The notes beneath the pieces were generated by a model. That model had not been told where the DNA came from. It saw nothing but the letters and a program-made list of their open reading frames with translations, and ran no database searches. The position numbers and the translations under genes were made by a program. A stretch of 64,000 nt of DNA, from NCBI GenBank assembly GCA_022393335.1, contig JAJEKB010012267.1, positions 1 to 64,000 of the forward strand. The letters are read 5' to 3'. The DNA is from Macrotrachela quadricornifera (lineage: Eukaryota; Rotifera; Eurotatoria; Philodinida; Philodinidae). Positions 1 to 12,879 of the stretch are shown in pieces; the first letter of the stretch is position 1; every line of letters begins with the position of its first letter.

Positions 1-2329
1 TTCAGCATTACGATCTGTCATATTAACCTAATTGTAAATAACGAATATAAATTTTGATGTTGATTGTTACATGCATCAGCAGGTGGTAAAGAATTGAGTT
101 TCTATGCAACACAAACTAAAAGTAATATGTAGCAAACATAAATTTAAAAAAGAAATGATGAGATTTTTTTTTCTTTTTTATATATATTTATTATTTGAAA
201 GCCTAAAGTTTCATGAAATAATGTTTTTTATTTAAATAAAATATGTAATTATAAAAGATATTATTCGATTAATCTCATACCACTAAAATAAGGTTATGTA
301 AATTGTATTTTAAATTATATGAATGTTAATCTATTATAGGTTGAAAATTAATAGCCATAATTATAAAGACATTTCCTATAGGATAATAATTAATTGTAAC
401 CTTTTTTCTTTTTGTAAGATCAGTGTCTAACTGTGTCAATGCCAGTATAAAAAAAATCGAATTAATTCGTTTTTTTTATGTTCGCTCCAATCGTGATTTT
501 GATGCAAATAGAGTTAATGATTGAATAACACTAATATAGTGTGATAAAATTTTAATAAGACAATGAAGAACAGTCATCAATTTATTAAACGACTGTTAAC
601 AAGTCGAAATTTACCACAAGACATTAATCTCGATCAAATCCTTTCAAAGAGATATATCCATTCATTGAATTATATCTGATTTTTTTTTCTTATTGTAATA
701 TAAGTGAGACGAGTATTTAAAATATAAAGATTGATCATATGGTCATTATAATACAATACAATTATAGATTTATAATAAATAATACTTTGCAATTGTTTTT
801 TACGAAGAAAAAAAGAACTGAATTAAATAACATTTCCATTAACTGGAATAAAATAATTTAAAACTTACTACTTTAACGATAAATATGTACCAAATGTGAT
901 AAAAGCTTCACGATATTTTACGTATCGCATGTATTTCCATTCAGAAACATACCAGACGATTAGTTTTTCTTTCGAAAGATGCGTCATTTAATACTCTTTT
1001 AGAATTACAAAATCAAACGTTTATACCTCTTTCTAAAATTTTAATAGATCAATAAAGATGAACATATTCATTTATCTGCCCCGCCTCGTGTAAAGCCAGT
1101 TTTCAGAGGTCATTCATTGACAAAATTTTCAGTGATGTTATTATAATTGCCATCAGATGGTCCAATGAAAACGAGTCAAATTTTTATTTTCATAGAATCT
1201 CAAGCATGTTTTTAATTATTTTACGACGAGATCGGTCATCTAATTCTCTACGAGAACATATAAGAACATTTCGGATCGAATAGAAGTATGAAAAAATCCT
1301 GCAAGCAATACTGTTAAACTTCAATATGCCCAACTTTCTAAACTTTTTTAGCATAAATAAACATTTTTCTGCTTTTTGATTGGTACTTTAGGCATATTAA
1401 AAGCTCATTAATCGTTTTGTAATCATAGAAAAGCTCTATTTTTAGACTGTAATAAAATTTTTTTCACATCAGAACATATAACGAAAGATTAGGTTTTCTT
1501 TTTCTCAAATTTTATTAGAAAAATTATTTTTTAGGAACAGTAGTTTCCGAATATTGGGAAAGTTCGCATACAACGATCGTAAATGAATCCTTTTAGCTTG
1601 CTTTGATTCATTTCAAAATAAAATAAATAGCGCATCACATCTAAACGTGAGATGTTGAATACGTTCCTTTTTCGATTAAACAGAGCAAAATAAACTAAAT
1701 TTTATAACCGGTTTTAACACAGTTAAAGAAATTAGTTGTTACTTTGTAATAAATATTTGATTAGAACGGATTTCATTTTATATCACGACAAAGTGCTCAT
1801 TTAACTGTTGAGAAAAAAGACTTTTGGTTACACACTGGATACATTTTCAGCAAAGCTCGATGCTTCACATCTAAAAATTTGAAATATTGTAATTAACTAC
1901 TGTTCATATTGACTGATTGAGAAATTTCTCTATACATCCATATATTATCATTCAGTAGATTTATTCAAATATTGTCAAATCACTCTGTTAAATGGCAGCT
2001 GAAAATCATCTACACAATATTTCATACATATTTTTCTTACTCAATAACTGGTAAAGTTGTTTTCTTGACATCAACTAGAATACTTAGCAGTAGGATTTAC
2101 ATACTTTATCCGAATAGAAAAAAACTGAGTAGAGTTCTACTACCAACCAAAATATGAACGAGTTTAATTAGACAAAAGTACAGTTATTTTACCTTTTATC
2201 GTTACGTTATTATTTATAGGCTACCCTGTAAATGAAAGTAAAATTTCGAAATTGGAAAAAAACAAACGTTTAAGAAAAAATGTAAAAAAAAATCAATAGT
2301 GCCAAGGGGCGGAGAAATTGCGAGATTTG
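1..2329. other. Gene-free AT-rich stretch
   Basis: No gene can be supported here. Open frames are short and unlike known families. A 38-codon frame starting at the ATG at 567 and a few broken coding-like pieces near 1080-1290 may be old decayed sequence, but stops interrupt them and no family is recognised. The region is rich in A/T runs and probably intergenic. Confidence 0.6.
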
Positions 2330-3375
2330 GCGATGCATCCTTACTACCCGATCTATCTCTGCCATGGGAGATCGCCTTTTTCTATAGGATATTGAAGCAA
2401 CATAGGAGATCGTTACTTCTCATAGGACATTGTTGTCGATCATAAGGGACTTCGCTATCCAATGACGTAATGCTTCATACCATGGAGATCTCTGATATCC
2501 AACGGGACATCGTTATCTCATATAGGACATTGCTCTATGCGTAATGGGATATCACTCTAGTTGCCATGGAACATCGCTTTCTAATGATACAAGGATTCAC
2601 ACAACGATATTTCCGATTTCCCAAAGAACATTTTTGTTTCTCACAAGATATCGCCTATTTTCATATGGGACATGACTCTGCTCGTCACGAACATTGCTTC
2701 TCAATGACATAGTCATATCGGTAATGAACATCTTTCATTTTTATGCGGCATCATCCATATCGATGTGCAGCAATCGTTTCGAATGAGATGCCCATATGAA
2801 GATTCTTCTCCGGTTCTCTATAAAAATATGGTGTGCTTGCTAACATTTACTAATACGCCCTTCATAAATCGATACCCGATACAGTACTGCCATGTTCTAT
2901 AGAAACTTGAACGATCGATAGACGATATCCAAAATATGTCTCAATCAATGTCACTGATTTTGTGAAGATACATTACTAATTTTTCTGCGATTTCATAGAA
3001 AAGGATGATATCCTATTGAAACTTTTTCGTATCCTCTTATCCAATAAGTTTTCTGCAGAGAAGAACAGTATCGTATAGAATTGTAAGCGATATCCTACTG
3101 ATATCTGTCCATATCTTATCAATATAAATGCCATGCCTTATTCAAATAGACGATATCCCACTGGTAATTTTTGCTATCCTGTTATTGAATCCATTTCTTT
3201 GAGAAAAAAGCAGTGCTGTATAGAAATCTGAGTGATATTCTATATCGGATATATTTCCTAGAGAAGAAAACAATATTCTATAGAAAGGTCAGTGATATCC
3301 TGTATATCCTATAAAAATTGATGATTTGGTGTAAATAAGCGATATTCCAAAAGTTGACAGGGGTAGCAATATCCC
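2330..3375. repeat. Degenerate short-word repeat tract
   Basis: From about 2330 to 2790 the word 'ggacatcgct' and variants (gggagatcgcc, aggacattg, ggatatcact, gaacatcgct) recur every 18-40 bases. From about 2880 to 3375 a second word takes over: 'ctatagaa...gatatcct' and variants, about every 30-60 bases. Copies differ in spacing and sequence, so this is an old diverged minisatellite or the interior of a decayed element. The tract interrupts any long reading frame. Confidence 0.6.
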
Positions 3376-5375
3376 ATGGGAAATGGTACGATATCTATTT
3401 TTTCAGGAAACTATCAAGCTCTCCTATTTGGAGCTGAGTTGTTATTCAAATCTGTTATCAACCAGGTTTTGTTCCATTTCTCTCAATTTGCTAAAATATT
3501 TACATCAACGAAGGAAATATTTTTCAGAACATATTATTCCGAAAGCATTATTATTATTGAATCTATGCAAGCATTGTTCTTTAGAAAACTCAAAATACGA
3601 TATCAGAAATATGATTAGATTGCTCAAAAACACTGATTTATTGCTTTTCACCGCTGTATTTTAAATGTTGTCTTCAAGTTCCTTACTCGAACGGTGTTCA
3701 GCCACATGTGAGGATAGTAAAAATAAATATGAGTTGAATAAATAGAAAACTTAAATCGGTGAATTATATTGTAAGGCATTATTGATCAATTCTGAGGTCC
3801 TTTATCGAGAATATAATTTATTTCAAGATTCAACATGATAAGTGTCTATATCACGTGACATGTAGGAAACACAATCGATGCAGAAAGATTTTGTTTTGAG
3901 ATGTTATTCTGCAACGCATTCGTTAAAGAGAGTGCTTATTAATTTTTTTTCATTTAAACGGGTAAGTTTCAATGATTTCACCTTTATATGAACTTCAAAT
4001 AATAAAATTTATAGTATACTATAAAAATCTTGTACTATAAATAGAGATTAAGATGTTTGAACTAATCACGATAGTGAGGATATTTTTTGAGGCACAAGTA
4101 AATATTAAGTTTTTGTGCTCTATAATTAGCGATTGTATAATAATGGCCAAAATATTGTTTTCATGTAAAATATTGTTAGGGTTTTCGATTACCTCCGCTA
4201 TTTCATTACTTATTTTGATGGATTTCCTCTTAGAGTTTATCTGTTTTTGAATGCTAGAACAAAGATTAACATGCAGATAATACATTGTATATTTTGAACT
4301 ATTGTCCAATATTCATAGTTGTTTCACATTGTGTAATATATATATGTTACTATTTCCTAATTTAAAAAAATCGCTATTCACGAACCAAGTATACCTGCTG
4401 GGTTCAATGTGACAAACTGGCTTTTGACAACGAATGGACTGATGATGCTTTAGATTTTAAAAGTCTCGTTCTTGGTTAGATTATTTCAGCCTGAGTTCTA
4501 TTAGAATCATTAAAAGAAGAAATGATGAAATGATAAAAAGCTTAAAAATTCAGTCAATAGAATGTAGTTATCTTCTGTACCAATTCTTCCTGATTAATAA
4601 GTTTATGTGATGATATTTATCTCTATGATCACGCTTTTTACACTTGTTTGTCGCATTGTTTTCCTCCTTCATTGAAAGGGAGCAAACTCTATATGAAAAT
4701 AGATCGTTTACTTCATTAGGAATTGATGCATTAGTTTCTTTGATCTGTAAATACTTTTCGCGTAAGCCATTTTTAAAGCACAAAGCAAATCCATTTTCAC
4801 TAAAATACTGCCGAATTTTAAGAAGACATTAAAACTACTTTGGACTAACTGTCGTACAAGATTCAAACAAGATTATTAACAGCCATAATCTGAAAAATCA
4901 GTTCATCATATATGAAATAACTGCACATCAAATCATTTTCAAGTTTTCATGTTTATATTGTCTATCATTCAAAATTCGAAAATTTCAATACAGCTGCGAC
5001 AAGAGCTGATCGTATTTATACTTAGTTAGCTTGATAGTGAGGAACTTTATTTCACTCTAACATACTCAATCTTATGGACCTGCAATGCGAAACCTCCATG
5101 TCAGTTTGATTAATGAACCACAATTTATTGATCGATAACACGATTTTCACAAAAAAACGCCCAAAAATATGTTTCTACACAAGTACGAACTTCCACACAA
5201 CGGTGATGGTATATTATATATATATTCATATTGACTGCATAACAAAACCTAATGATAGACGCGCAAACAACGGTTTAATAAGTGGATTATCCGTCTAAAA
5301 GATAGTTGAGTGGCATATTATTCATAATATAGAAAGTCTAGGGAAAGTGTGCATGCTGACAACATATAGAAAAAT
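3376..5375. other. Gene-free stretch with one protein-like frame
   Basis: No recognised gene. A 93-codon open frame at 3383-3664 (+) has a protein-like second half rich in Leu, Lys and His, with no known motif. It begins inside the repeat tract and may be a chance frame or an orphan exon. Other frames near 4050-4800 overlap on both strands and are not convincing. Confidence 0.4.
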
Positions 5376-5895
5376 ATGCAGGAAGCTGCAAAAGTCATTA
5401 TACCGAAAAAACAATTGAATATCTCTATTACGACCTCGGCAGACGAGCTGATTTTTTTACCAGTGATAGAGGCATGTACAAGCTTTATATCCACAAAGAC
5501 ATGCCTAGAGAAACTCTTTGTTAAGTATATTGTTTTTTCCCATCTGACAAAAAGTAAAACGCTTTTTGTTAAGTCCAATAGTGATACTTAACAAAGGGTC
5601 TCTCTAGGCATGTCTTTATAGATTTGAACCTTGTACATGCCTCTAGTATTGGTAAAAATTCCAGCTCGTCTACCGAAGCCGTACTCGAGGTATTCAATTT
5701 TTTCCGGCAAAGTAACTTTTTTTCATGCTGTGAAAAAGTAAATTTCTCTTCTTGATGTCAATAGTGATACTTAGCAAAGAGTCTCCCAAGGCATGTCTTT
5801 ATGGATATAAACATGGTGCCTGCCTTTATCTCTGATAAAAAACTTAGCTTGTTGGCTCTAGCCGTGATGGAGATATTTGACTTTTGCGCTATCTC
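5376..5895. repeat. Foldback repeat with a third direct copy
   Basis: Arm A (about 5405-5528) is the imperfect reverse complement of arm B (about 5582-5710), around a spacer of about 53 bases. The strongest shared piece includes 'aaagacatgcctagagaaa' in A against 'tctctaggcatgtcttt' in B. A third copy C lies at about 5759-5895 in the same direction as B; both contain 'caatagtgatactta' and 'ggcatgtcttta'. More diverged similarity appears near 16741-16865. The arrangement fits a foldback transposon or MITE cluster just downstream of the TIR-NACHT gene. Confidence 0.65.
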
Positions 5896-5919
5896 ATAAA
5901 ATATTCATCAACATTCGAA

Positions 5920-8900
5920 TTAATTCATACTTAGTTTTCGTTTTTGCTCTACCTTTCCGCTCACACCTAGACAATGACTATCAACTTTTTCTCTCAGGTC
6001 TTGAAATGCTATAATCAGTTGTTCCCGGATTGTGTTCTTGATAACAGGTATTTCCACCTGGCCTTTCTTCCTATATACAATTATACTTATCTCCGTCAAG
6101 GTGACTGCATATTCCTCCGCAAGCATGCCAGAAACAAACATAGGTAGCCATACATCGTCTTCAGATTTGAAAAAAGCTCCGAGAACTTTCATACAATCGC
6201 CGAAGTTTCCATTCAAACACTGTTTTATGCTCGTTGCGCAATCGAGTTTCGAAATTTTATTTTCTTCTATCCCTTTGGTTCTCAGCAATACGCTAAGAAG
6301 CTTCTGGAATAATTTACGACCAGAAGACGTGACTGCCCGCTTACAATCCATAAGTGTGATGACCACTCGATTGATCACTTCATTTGTTGCTGCCTTCTCG
6401 CCTATATCACCAAGAGCGTCACATGCACTCGACCTGACGTCTTCATCATTATCCTCAAGTGCAATAACCAGTCGACTGATCACCTCATTTGTTGCTGCCT
6501 TCTTACCAATATTACCAAGAGCGAAACGCGCACTCCACCTGACATACTGATCACTATCCCCAAGTGCAATGAGCAGTGAATTAATAACCTCATTTGTTGC
6601 TGCCTTTTCACCTAAATTACCGAGAGCGAAACATGCGCTCGACTTGACATTTCTATCAATATCCATGAGTGAAATGACCAGCCGATTGATCACCTCCTTT
6701 GTTGCCGCCTCCCCGTCTACATAACTAACATCAGAACATACACTCGACCTAACATTTCTATCGCTATTCTCAAGTGCAATGACCAGCCGATTCATCACGT
6801 CATTTGTTGTTGTCTTCTCACATATATTGCCAAGAGCTTCACATGCACTCCACCTGACATAATCATCAGTATCCCCTAAGACATTGATCAATTGATCGAT
6901 TACCTCATTCGTTGCTGCCTCCTCATTTAGGTTACCAAGAACTCTACATGCACCCCACCTGACATTTCTATCACTATCCCCCAATGCAATGACTAGTCGA
7001 TTGATCACCTCATTTGTTGCTGCCTTCTCACCTATATTACGAAGAGCTTGACATGCACTCGACCTGACATTTCTATCATTATCGTCAAGTGCAATGAGTA
7101 GTTCCTGGATCACCTCATTTGTTGCTGCCTTCTCACCGATATTACCAAGAGCTTTACATGCACTTGACCTGACATCTTCCTTATTATTCCTAAATGCAAT
7201 GACCAGTCGATTGATCACTTCATTTGTTGTTGCGTTCTTACCTATATTACCAAGAGCTTCACATGTACTCCACCTGACTTCCTCATCACTATCCCCAAGT
7301 GCAATGACCAGTCCATTTGTCACCTCATTTGTTGCTGCCTTCACACCTATATTGCCAAGAGCTCTACATGCACTCGACCTGACATTTCTATCACTATCCC
7401 CAAGTGCAATGAGCAGTCGATTGATCACCTCATTTATTGCTGCTTTCTCACCTATATTGCCAAGAGCGAAACATGCACTCGACCTAACATAATCATCAGT
7501 ATCCCCTAATGCATTGACCAATCGATCGATCACCTCATTCATTGCTGCCTTCTTACCTATACCGCCAAGAATCCTACATGCACTCCATCTGACATTTCGA
7601 TCACTCTCTCCAAGAGCAATGATGAGTCGCTTGCTCACCTCGTTTGTTGCTGCCTTCTTACCTATAATACCAAGGGCTTTACATGTACTCGACCTGACAT
7701 AATCATCAGTATCTCCTAATGCAATGACCAATCGATTGATCACCTCATTTGTTGCTGCCTTCTCACCTATCCTCGCAATAGCTGCACATGCACTGGACCT
7801 GAGATTTCTATCACTACTATCAAGCGCAATGAGCAGCCGGTTGATCACCTCATTTGTTGTTGCCTTCTCACCTATATTACCAAGAGCTTCGCACGCACTC
7901 GACCTAACATTTCGATCACTATTCTCAAGTGCAATAAGCAGTCGGTTGATCACATCATTTGTTGCTGCGTTCTTACCTATATTACCAAGAGCTTTACATG
8001 CACTGGACCTGACATAGTCGTCAGTGTCCCCTAGTGCATTGATCAATCGATTGATCACTTCATTTATTGTTACCTTCTCACCTATATGACCAAGAGCTTC
8101 GCACGCACTCGATCTGACATTTCTATCACTATTCCCAAGTGCCATGAGCAGTCGGTTGATCATCTCATTTGTTGCTGCTTTCTCACCTATATTACCGAGA
8201 GCTTCACATGAACTTTTTCTAATTCGGTCATTATTGTCCTTAAGGTATGTTATGAGTAAGTGAATCAATTCGATATGTGGGTTTGGAATGTACAAGTTTG
8301 CGATCAGTGTAATGGCGTTGTATTTGGTATCTGGGTTTTGATTTCCTAGTAACTGAATCAAAGTATTTTGTATAAGAGGCTCATCTGTTAATGTTGTGCA
8401 TGATTGCATGATATTTTGAATCCGTTGTGGTAGAAAGGAATTTTTCATGGAGTAAGAATATTTAATCCAACTACTGATGTATTCAATAACTTGTTGTCGT
8501 TTGTATATTAGATGGTTGCAGTTGGCTTCGTCAAAACATGAAACTAGTAGTTGAAGGTGACCGAACCCAATAAGATCGCGCGGTTCGTCTAGTATAGTAT
8601 CCCAAAATGTGTTTATGGTTTTTTTGTCATTAGTTATAGCTAGTAGACCCGATGCAAAAGAAAATACTAAAGCAAAACGTTGATTGTACTTGTGATTTTT
8701 GATAAAGTTGATGGCTGTCTGCCGTTCAGAAGTGCTGAGAGTGTGAACGAGATAACGTGCGGCAAAGTGTTCTTGGAAACTTAGATGAACGAAATAATGT
8801 TGTTTTTCTGCTTCAATACGATGGCCAATCGGCCCTTGGTCGAATGATTTTAGGATTCCAGTATTGAGTAAGTGTGGTGTGGTTACCATAGAGGACTCAG

Positions 8901-10505
8901 TTTGTTTCATAACTTTTTGTAGCAATCCTTTTTGTAGCACTATAGTGTTTTCTGACATTGCTTCAAAGCCCAGCATTTGTAAGAATGTTAACTCCTTATG
9001 ACATTCCGCATATGCTTCCTCCTTAGTCTTTTGAATTGAGATGCCTAGTCGGACCAAGTATCGTCGGCACAGCCACTCTATCATACTATCATAAATTTCT
9101 GTCATGGTCAAGATTTTCTTTTCGGACCAATCGGTCTCACTCCAAACACTACATATTAGTTCCAAGTTTATAGGAATATGTGAAATGCCCCATATGCGCA
9201 GATTCGATTTTAAGAAGCTCAGAAGCTTCTTACCTTCAGCAGATGCATGTCTCAATTGGTCGTTAATCTGAATGAAGAACTGTTTCACAAAATTCCCAAT
9301 ATTATTATCTGTAAATCCTGTAATTTCCATTTGCACAGTGTAAGATAATGTATTGAAATATGGACGAGATGTTACGATATGATATGAGGTCTTGAATAAC
9401 TGATCGAACACACCTTGTAGATGTGTTGGTACATTTTGGACAATTTCATCATAACCATCCAAAAGCCATAAAACTTTACTCTTATGTAATTGCCGTCTCA
9501 AAAAGCTCTTGTCTTTCTCAGAGAGATCATGGTTGAAATATTCTTTCTCCACAAGATCGATTAGTGAATAGCTGTTGCCGGGTGACAATGGAGGATAACG
9601 AGCCTCTGTTAAAGAACGTAAAGGAAACAAAATAGCCAGATCATATTCTAACCAAATGACGCCTGTTGCCCATTGATGTGCGGCATATCGACAAAATGTA
9701 CTTTTACCAATTCCAGCTCGACCAAACACAAGTATTTGTTTTGATGAATGCTTGCATTTTTGAAAAATATCCTTGGTATCTATTGGAGTCTTGTTGTCAT
9801 AAATCTCTTCAAAAGTACCCATTATTGCATCATTATGAGAAGTATCGCGAAGCTTCTTTTCTTTTTCTTGTTGTTCTTTAGTTTCTATGATGGCTAAATT
9901 GATATAGCTTTCTTGAATTGGAAACGATTTAGCCGGATTCATGAAACGTTCAATACGACTATTTTGTATATATTCATATCTAATCAATTCAAATAAATAA
10001 CTTGGTTCTTCGATTGGTTGTATTTGTGGATATTGTCGTACTATGGCTTGCTCTCGTATGTGAGTAACCAATTCTGTCGCTTTATCATGAATATTGGATT
10101 CACAAGTGTTATGAAAATCGACGTATAAAAGTTCTTCGATTATCAATCTCAACCAGCCAGAGAGCTTCCAGCCATCCGTACAACTGAGCATACATGGAAT
10201 AATTCGTTTGCGCCGTTTGCGTGCATACTGCAATTCGAGTTTACAAATCTCAGATTTTTCATAGTCTGGTGTTAGGAAGCAACAGACGGCCTCAGCATTT
10301 TCTACGCCATCAGCCAGGCTATGTAAAAGAAGATCTCATATGTGCAATACAAAAACTTAGAATAGTTATTCTTACGTGCATACCTTTCGTATATATTAGT
10401 TTTCATGTCACCATCTTTATCAAACCAAACTGGAATATATTCCTTTTGTAGAGTATGATAAAGTTTGGATACGATATTGTGACTGTTCGAATTATAAGAC
10501 AGCAT
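5920..10505 (-). CDS. TIR-NACHT-HEAT repeat protein (STAND/NLR-like)
   Basis: Two exons are supported: 10505..10384 and 10318..5920. They join across a 65-base GT-AG intron (AG + C = Ser) and give at least 1506 residues. Residues 1-115 form a TIR domain: start MLSYNSNS, a WFDKDGD loop, and an S-x2-C-x2-E helix with E69 at the position of the NADase catalytic glutamate. A NACHT P-loop ATPase follows, with Walker A GRAGIGKST near 240, Walker B LLDGYDEI near 326 and a TSRP sensor near 357. A helical region then leads to about 18 nearly identical 35-residue PBS-type HEAT repeats. By family logic the HEAT array senses a ligand, NACHT oligomerises and TIR hydrolyses NAD+. Coding GC (about 42% in a sampled line) far exceeds that of neighbouring genes. 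The 5' end is unsure: the frame stays open above the ATG to a possible acceptor near 10530, so an upstream exon may exist. The internal intron splits the TIR domain. Confidence 0.85.
6330..8260 (-). repeat. 105-bp tandem array encoding HEAT repeats
   Basis: About 18 full coding units of exactly 105 bases (35 codons) lie head to tail inside the TIR-NACHT gene. The consensus unit reads roughly INRLLIALGDSDRNVRSSAC followed by EALGNIGEKAATNEV. Two subtypes are interspersed: 'DSDRNVR' and 'DTDDYVR'. Units are highly alike at the DNA level (for example 'gatcacctcatttgttgc' recurs almost unchanged). Variation concentrates at the residue after A-C (E, K, F, R, Q, D or A) and in the D-x-D loop. This indicates recent expansion or ongoing homogenisation. 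Confidence 0.9.
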
Positions 10506-12879
10506 GACATGTTTTCCTTCAGGAATTGTACCGCTAAAAGATATAGATTTAATACTACTAAATAGCTATATGTCAGCAAGAATGACAGCTCTACTGTAAC
10601 ATCCGTTATTATGAACCAAGCATCATTTTTCTAAAATCGAGAACTGTAGGAAGATGGATGTCAAAATGTTAGTGTTCTCATTTGATCGAAATTGAGCGTA
10701 TCTCGATGAAAGTGAGACAAAAACTTTATTCTGTATTGAAAAGTGTGAATTGCTTCAGTCAAACTTACAACTTTAAATGAATCGATGGGTTTTGTCATCT
10801 TCATAAAAGAACTGTTGTAATGTCAACAAGGAAAGCAAACCGAATTTCGTCTAAAATTAAGCACCATTTTGAGATAATTATCTTTGTTATTAAAATGTTT
10901 GATATCGGGTTTATCTAGAATCAATACGCGGGTTTGACTTATGAGTGAACATGCGACCATGACAAAAGATGCTGAAGAAAGTCTACGATAGTGTTGATAA
11001 TTGGAACTGATCTCACAGAGAACTTTTCTGCATCCATCTTTAAAAACCAATCATCGTCACCAAAGAATTATTTTCTTCTCTGCTTTTTATATATTTCTCG
11101 ATAACTTGGAAGATTCTAATTTTGAAATTGTCCTCGGGGTAACAATTTAATAACTCACGATTCTTGTAGCAAAGAACACTATCATCGTAACCCTCAGCTT
11201 GAAAATGAATCAAATAGGCGACTTTGTAAGTTCCAGCCAAAGTGCTAGACTAGATTTAATTTAGTCATTCTAAAAGAAATTTTAGATTTAACGCTTGTGT
11301 ATGGTAAATATTGTTCTTGTTCTAAAAGTCTGAGTATGTGACAATTGTTGTTATCTACATTATGTGATCAATTGGTTTATCTAATATGACAATACTACCT
11401 GTCTACGTTGCCTTCGGATAGGACATATAACTGCAGCTTTTTATGTCATTGTTATCCATGATATTCACTTACATTTAGATATGCAAGTAACTATTCTCTC
11501 GCATTATTAACTTATCTCTCAATCAGTTCTTCATTCATGTTCTTTTTGGAATAACTAATAATACTCGGTGTATTTTATGAGGATTACAAGATTTTCGCAA
11601 TCATCATTACGAATAGTGAATAGAGCCAAATGCAATTATTCACTTTTAATAGACTGTTGAATTAGAAAACTGATTCGACTATATTTTGACGTTATTATAT
11701 GAAAACTCGTTAAACTTTATTTGCTGTCTTTTTTTGAAATATACAACATTTCTCTTAACATCATAAATAATTGACCAAATAGAGACACTTTCTACCATAG
11801 TTGGCAACTACAAAACGAAAAGTAACTGTATCTTATTCGATTTACGACTGCTTCCAACCCTTATTGTTCTAATAAGAAATGTTGAACTTGTGTAATTATC
11901 TAATAATTTCGTGACATTCACACATATTTTCGAAGAAAATATTGAGTGTACGCTTGAAGCCGAAGTTTTGCGACTTCTCTCCCTATTACAAGCGACTTTT
12001 TATTACAGGTAGACACCACATAATAAATTGCTGCTATGATTTGTAATCGTTCTACTTTGCATAAAAGATCGTTCTAATGTGTATCTATAAAACTAGAATA
12101 ATAATATTAAGAAGTTTACAGTAAAATAATTCCCAGCTTGTATTTACTGATGAGTTCTACATTTTGGCCCCGAAGGAGCTGCACTGACAACCTTTGTATT
12201 CATTGTACATTCAACTATTATTTTTTTTAAGAAAAAAAACATCACGTAGATATATTTGCATATCAAAATTTTGCTTTTTTAGTAACAATCCATCGGTGGA
12301 AACCTCCGAAACTACTTAGATTTTTAGCAGATGCAAATGTAAAGCTGTAGGAAACAACTTTCTACACAAGAGCTGACTCGATTGCTAATTAGTTATCGTG
12401 GATTAGTGGACAGAAGCATTTTTACACTGGTGAGAAAAGGTCTTGTTTTTCAAGTTATTCCTTTGTCATAAATGAGGATTATCAAAGTACTGACACAGTA
12501 AAAAAATTTATCAATTGATATGTATGTAAAGGAGCATTTAAAAAGGTGCCCAATCATAGAAGATCACACAGTGAAAAACCCATGGTAGAGTACGCTACAA
12601 ATTTAGGTTTATGCATGATTTTGAAATATATTACAGGTAAAATATCATGTAGTATATTTCAGTCGCTTCTGTAATTCAGATGGTATCGATCGCAAAATTG
12701 TCAAATTTTTTCGAACTGAATCCTAGTATTCTCTACCCTAATTTTTGTCCAATTTTCACTTTCCAATCAGAATTGATGGAGCTTCGGGTACCCTACATTT
12801 AGCCATAGAGTTCGATGTTCTATGGACTGTATCACTAAGGCGTCAATCTGTTAAGCATTACATCATCTTTCAGATACAC
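10506..12879. other. Intergenic region, possible upstream exons
   Basis: No complete gene. On the minus strand, two overlapping frames (11240..11040 and 11050..10823) are protein-like and lie directly upstream of the TIR exon. They could be missing 5' exons or decayed sequence of the TIR-NACHT gene, but I could not find a splice path joining them in frame. The remainder, to 12879, shows nothing recognisable. Confidence 0.4.

Noticed and set aside
6032..8017. Long plus-strand open frames opposite the HEAT array
   Set aside because: They are the antisense reading of the 105-bp coding repeats; the periodicity keeps one antisense frame open. No start context or family match.
10823..11240. Candidate 5' exons of the TIR-NACHT gene
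   Set aside because: Protein-like, but I could not find donor and acceptor sites that join them in frame to the TIR exon, so they were not added to the gene.
12148..12190. Hammerhead-ribozyme-like core 'ctgatgag...ccgaag'
   Set aside because: The second core should read GAAA, and no stem II or flanking stems pair, so the resemblance is by chance.
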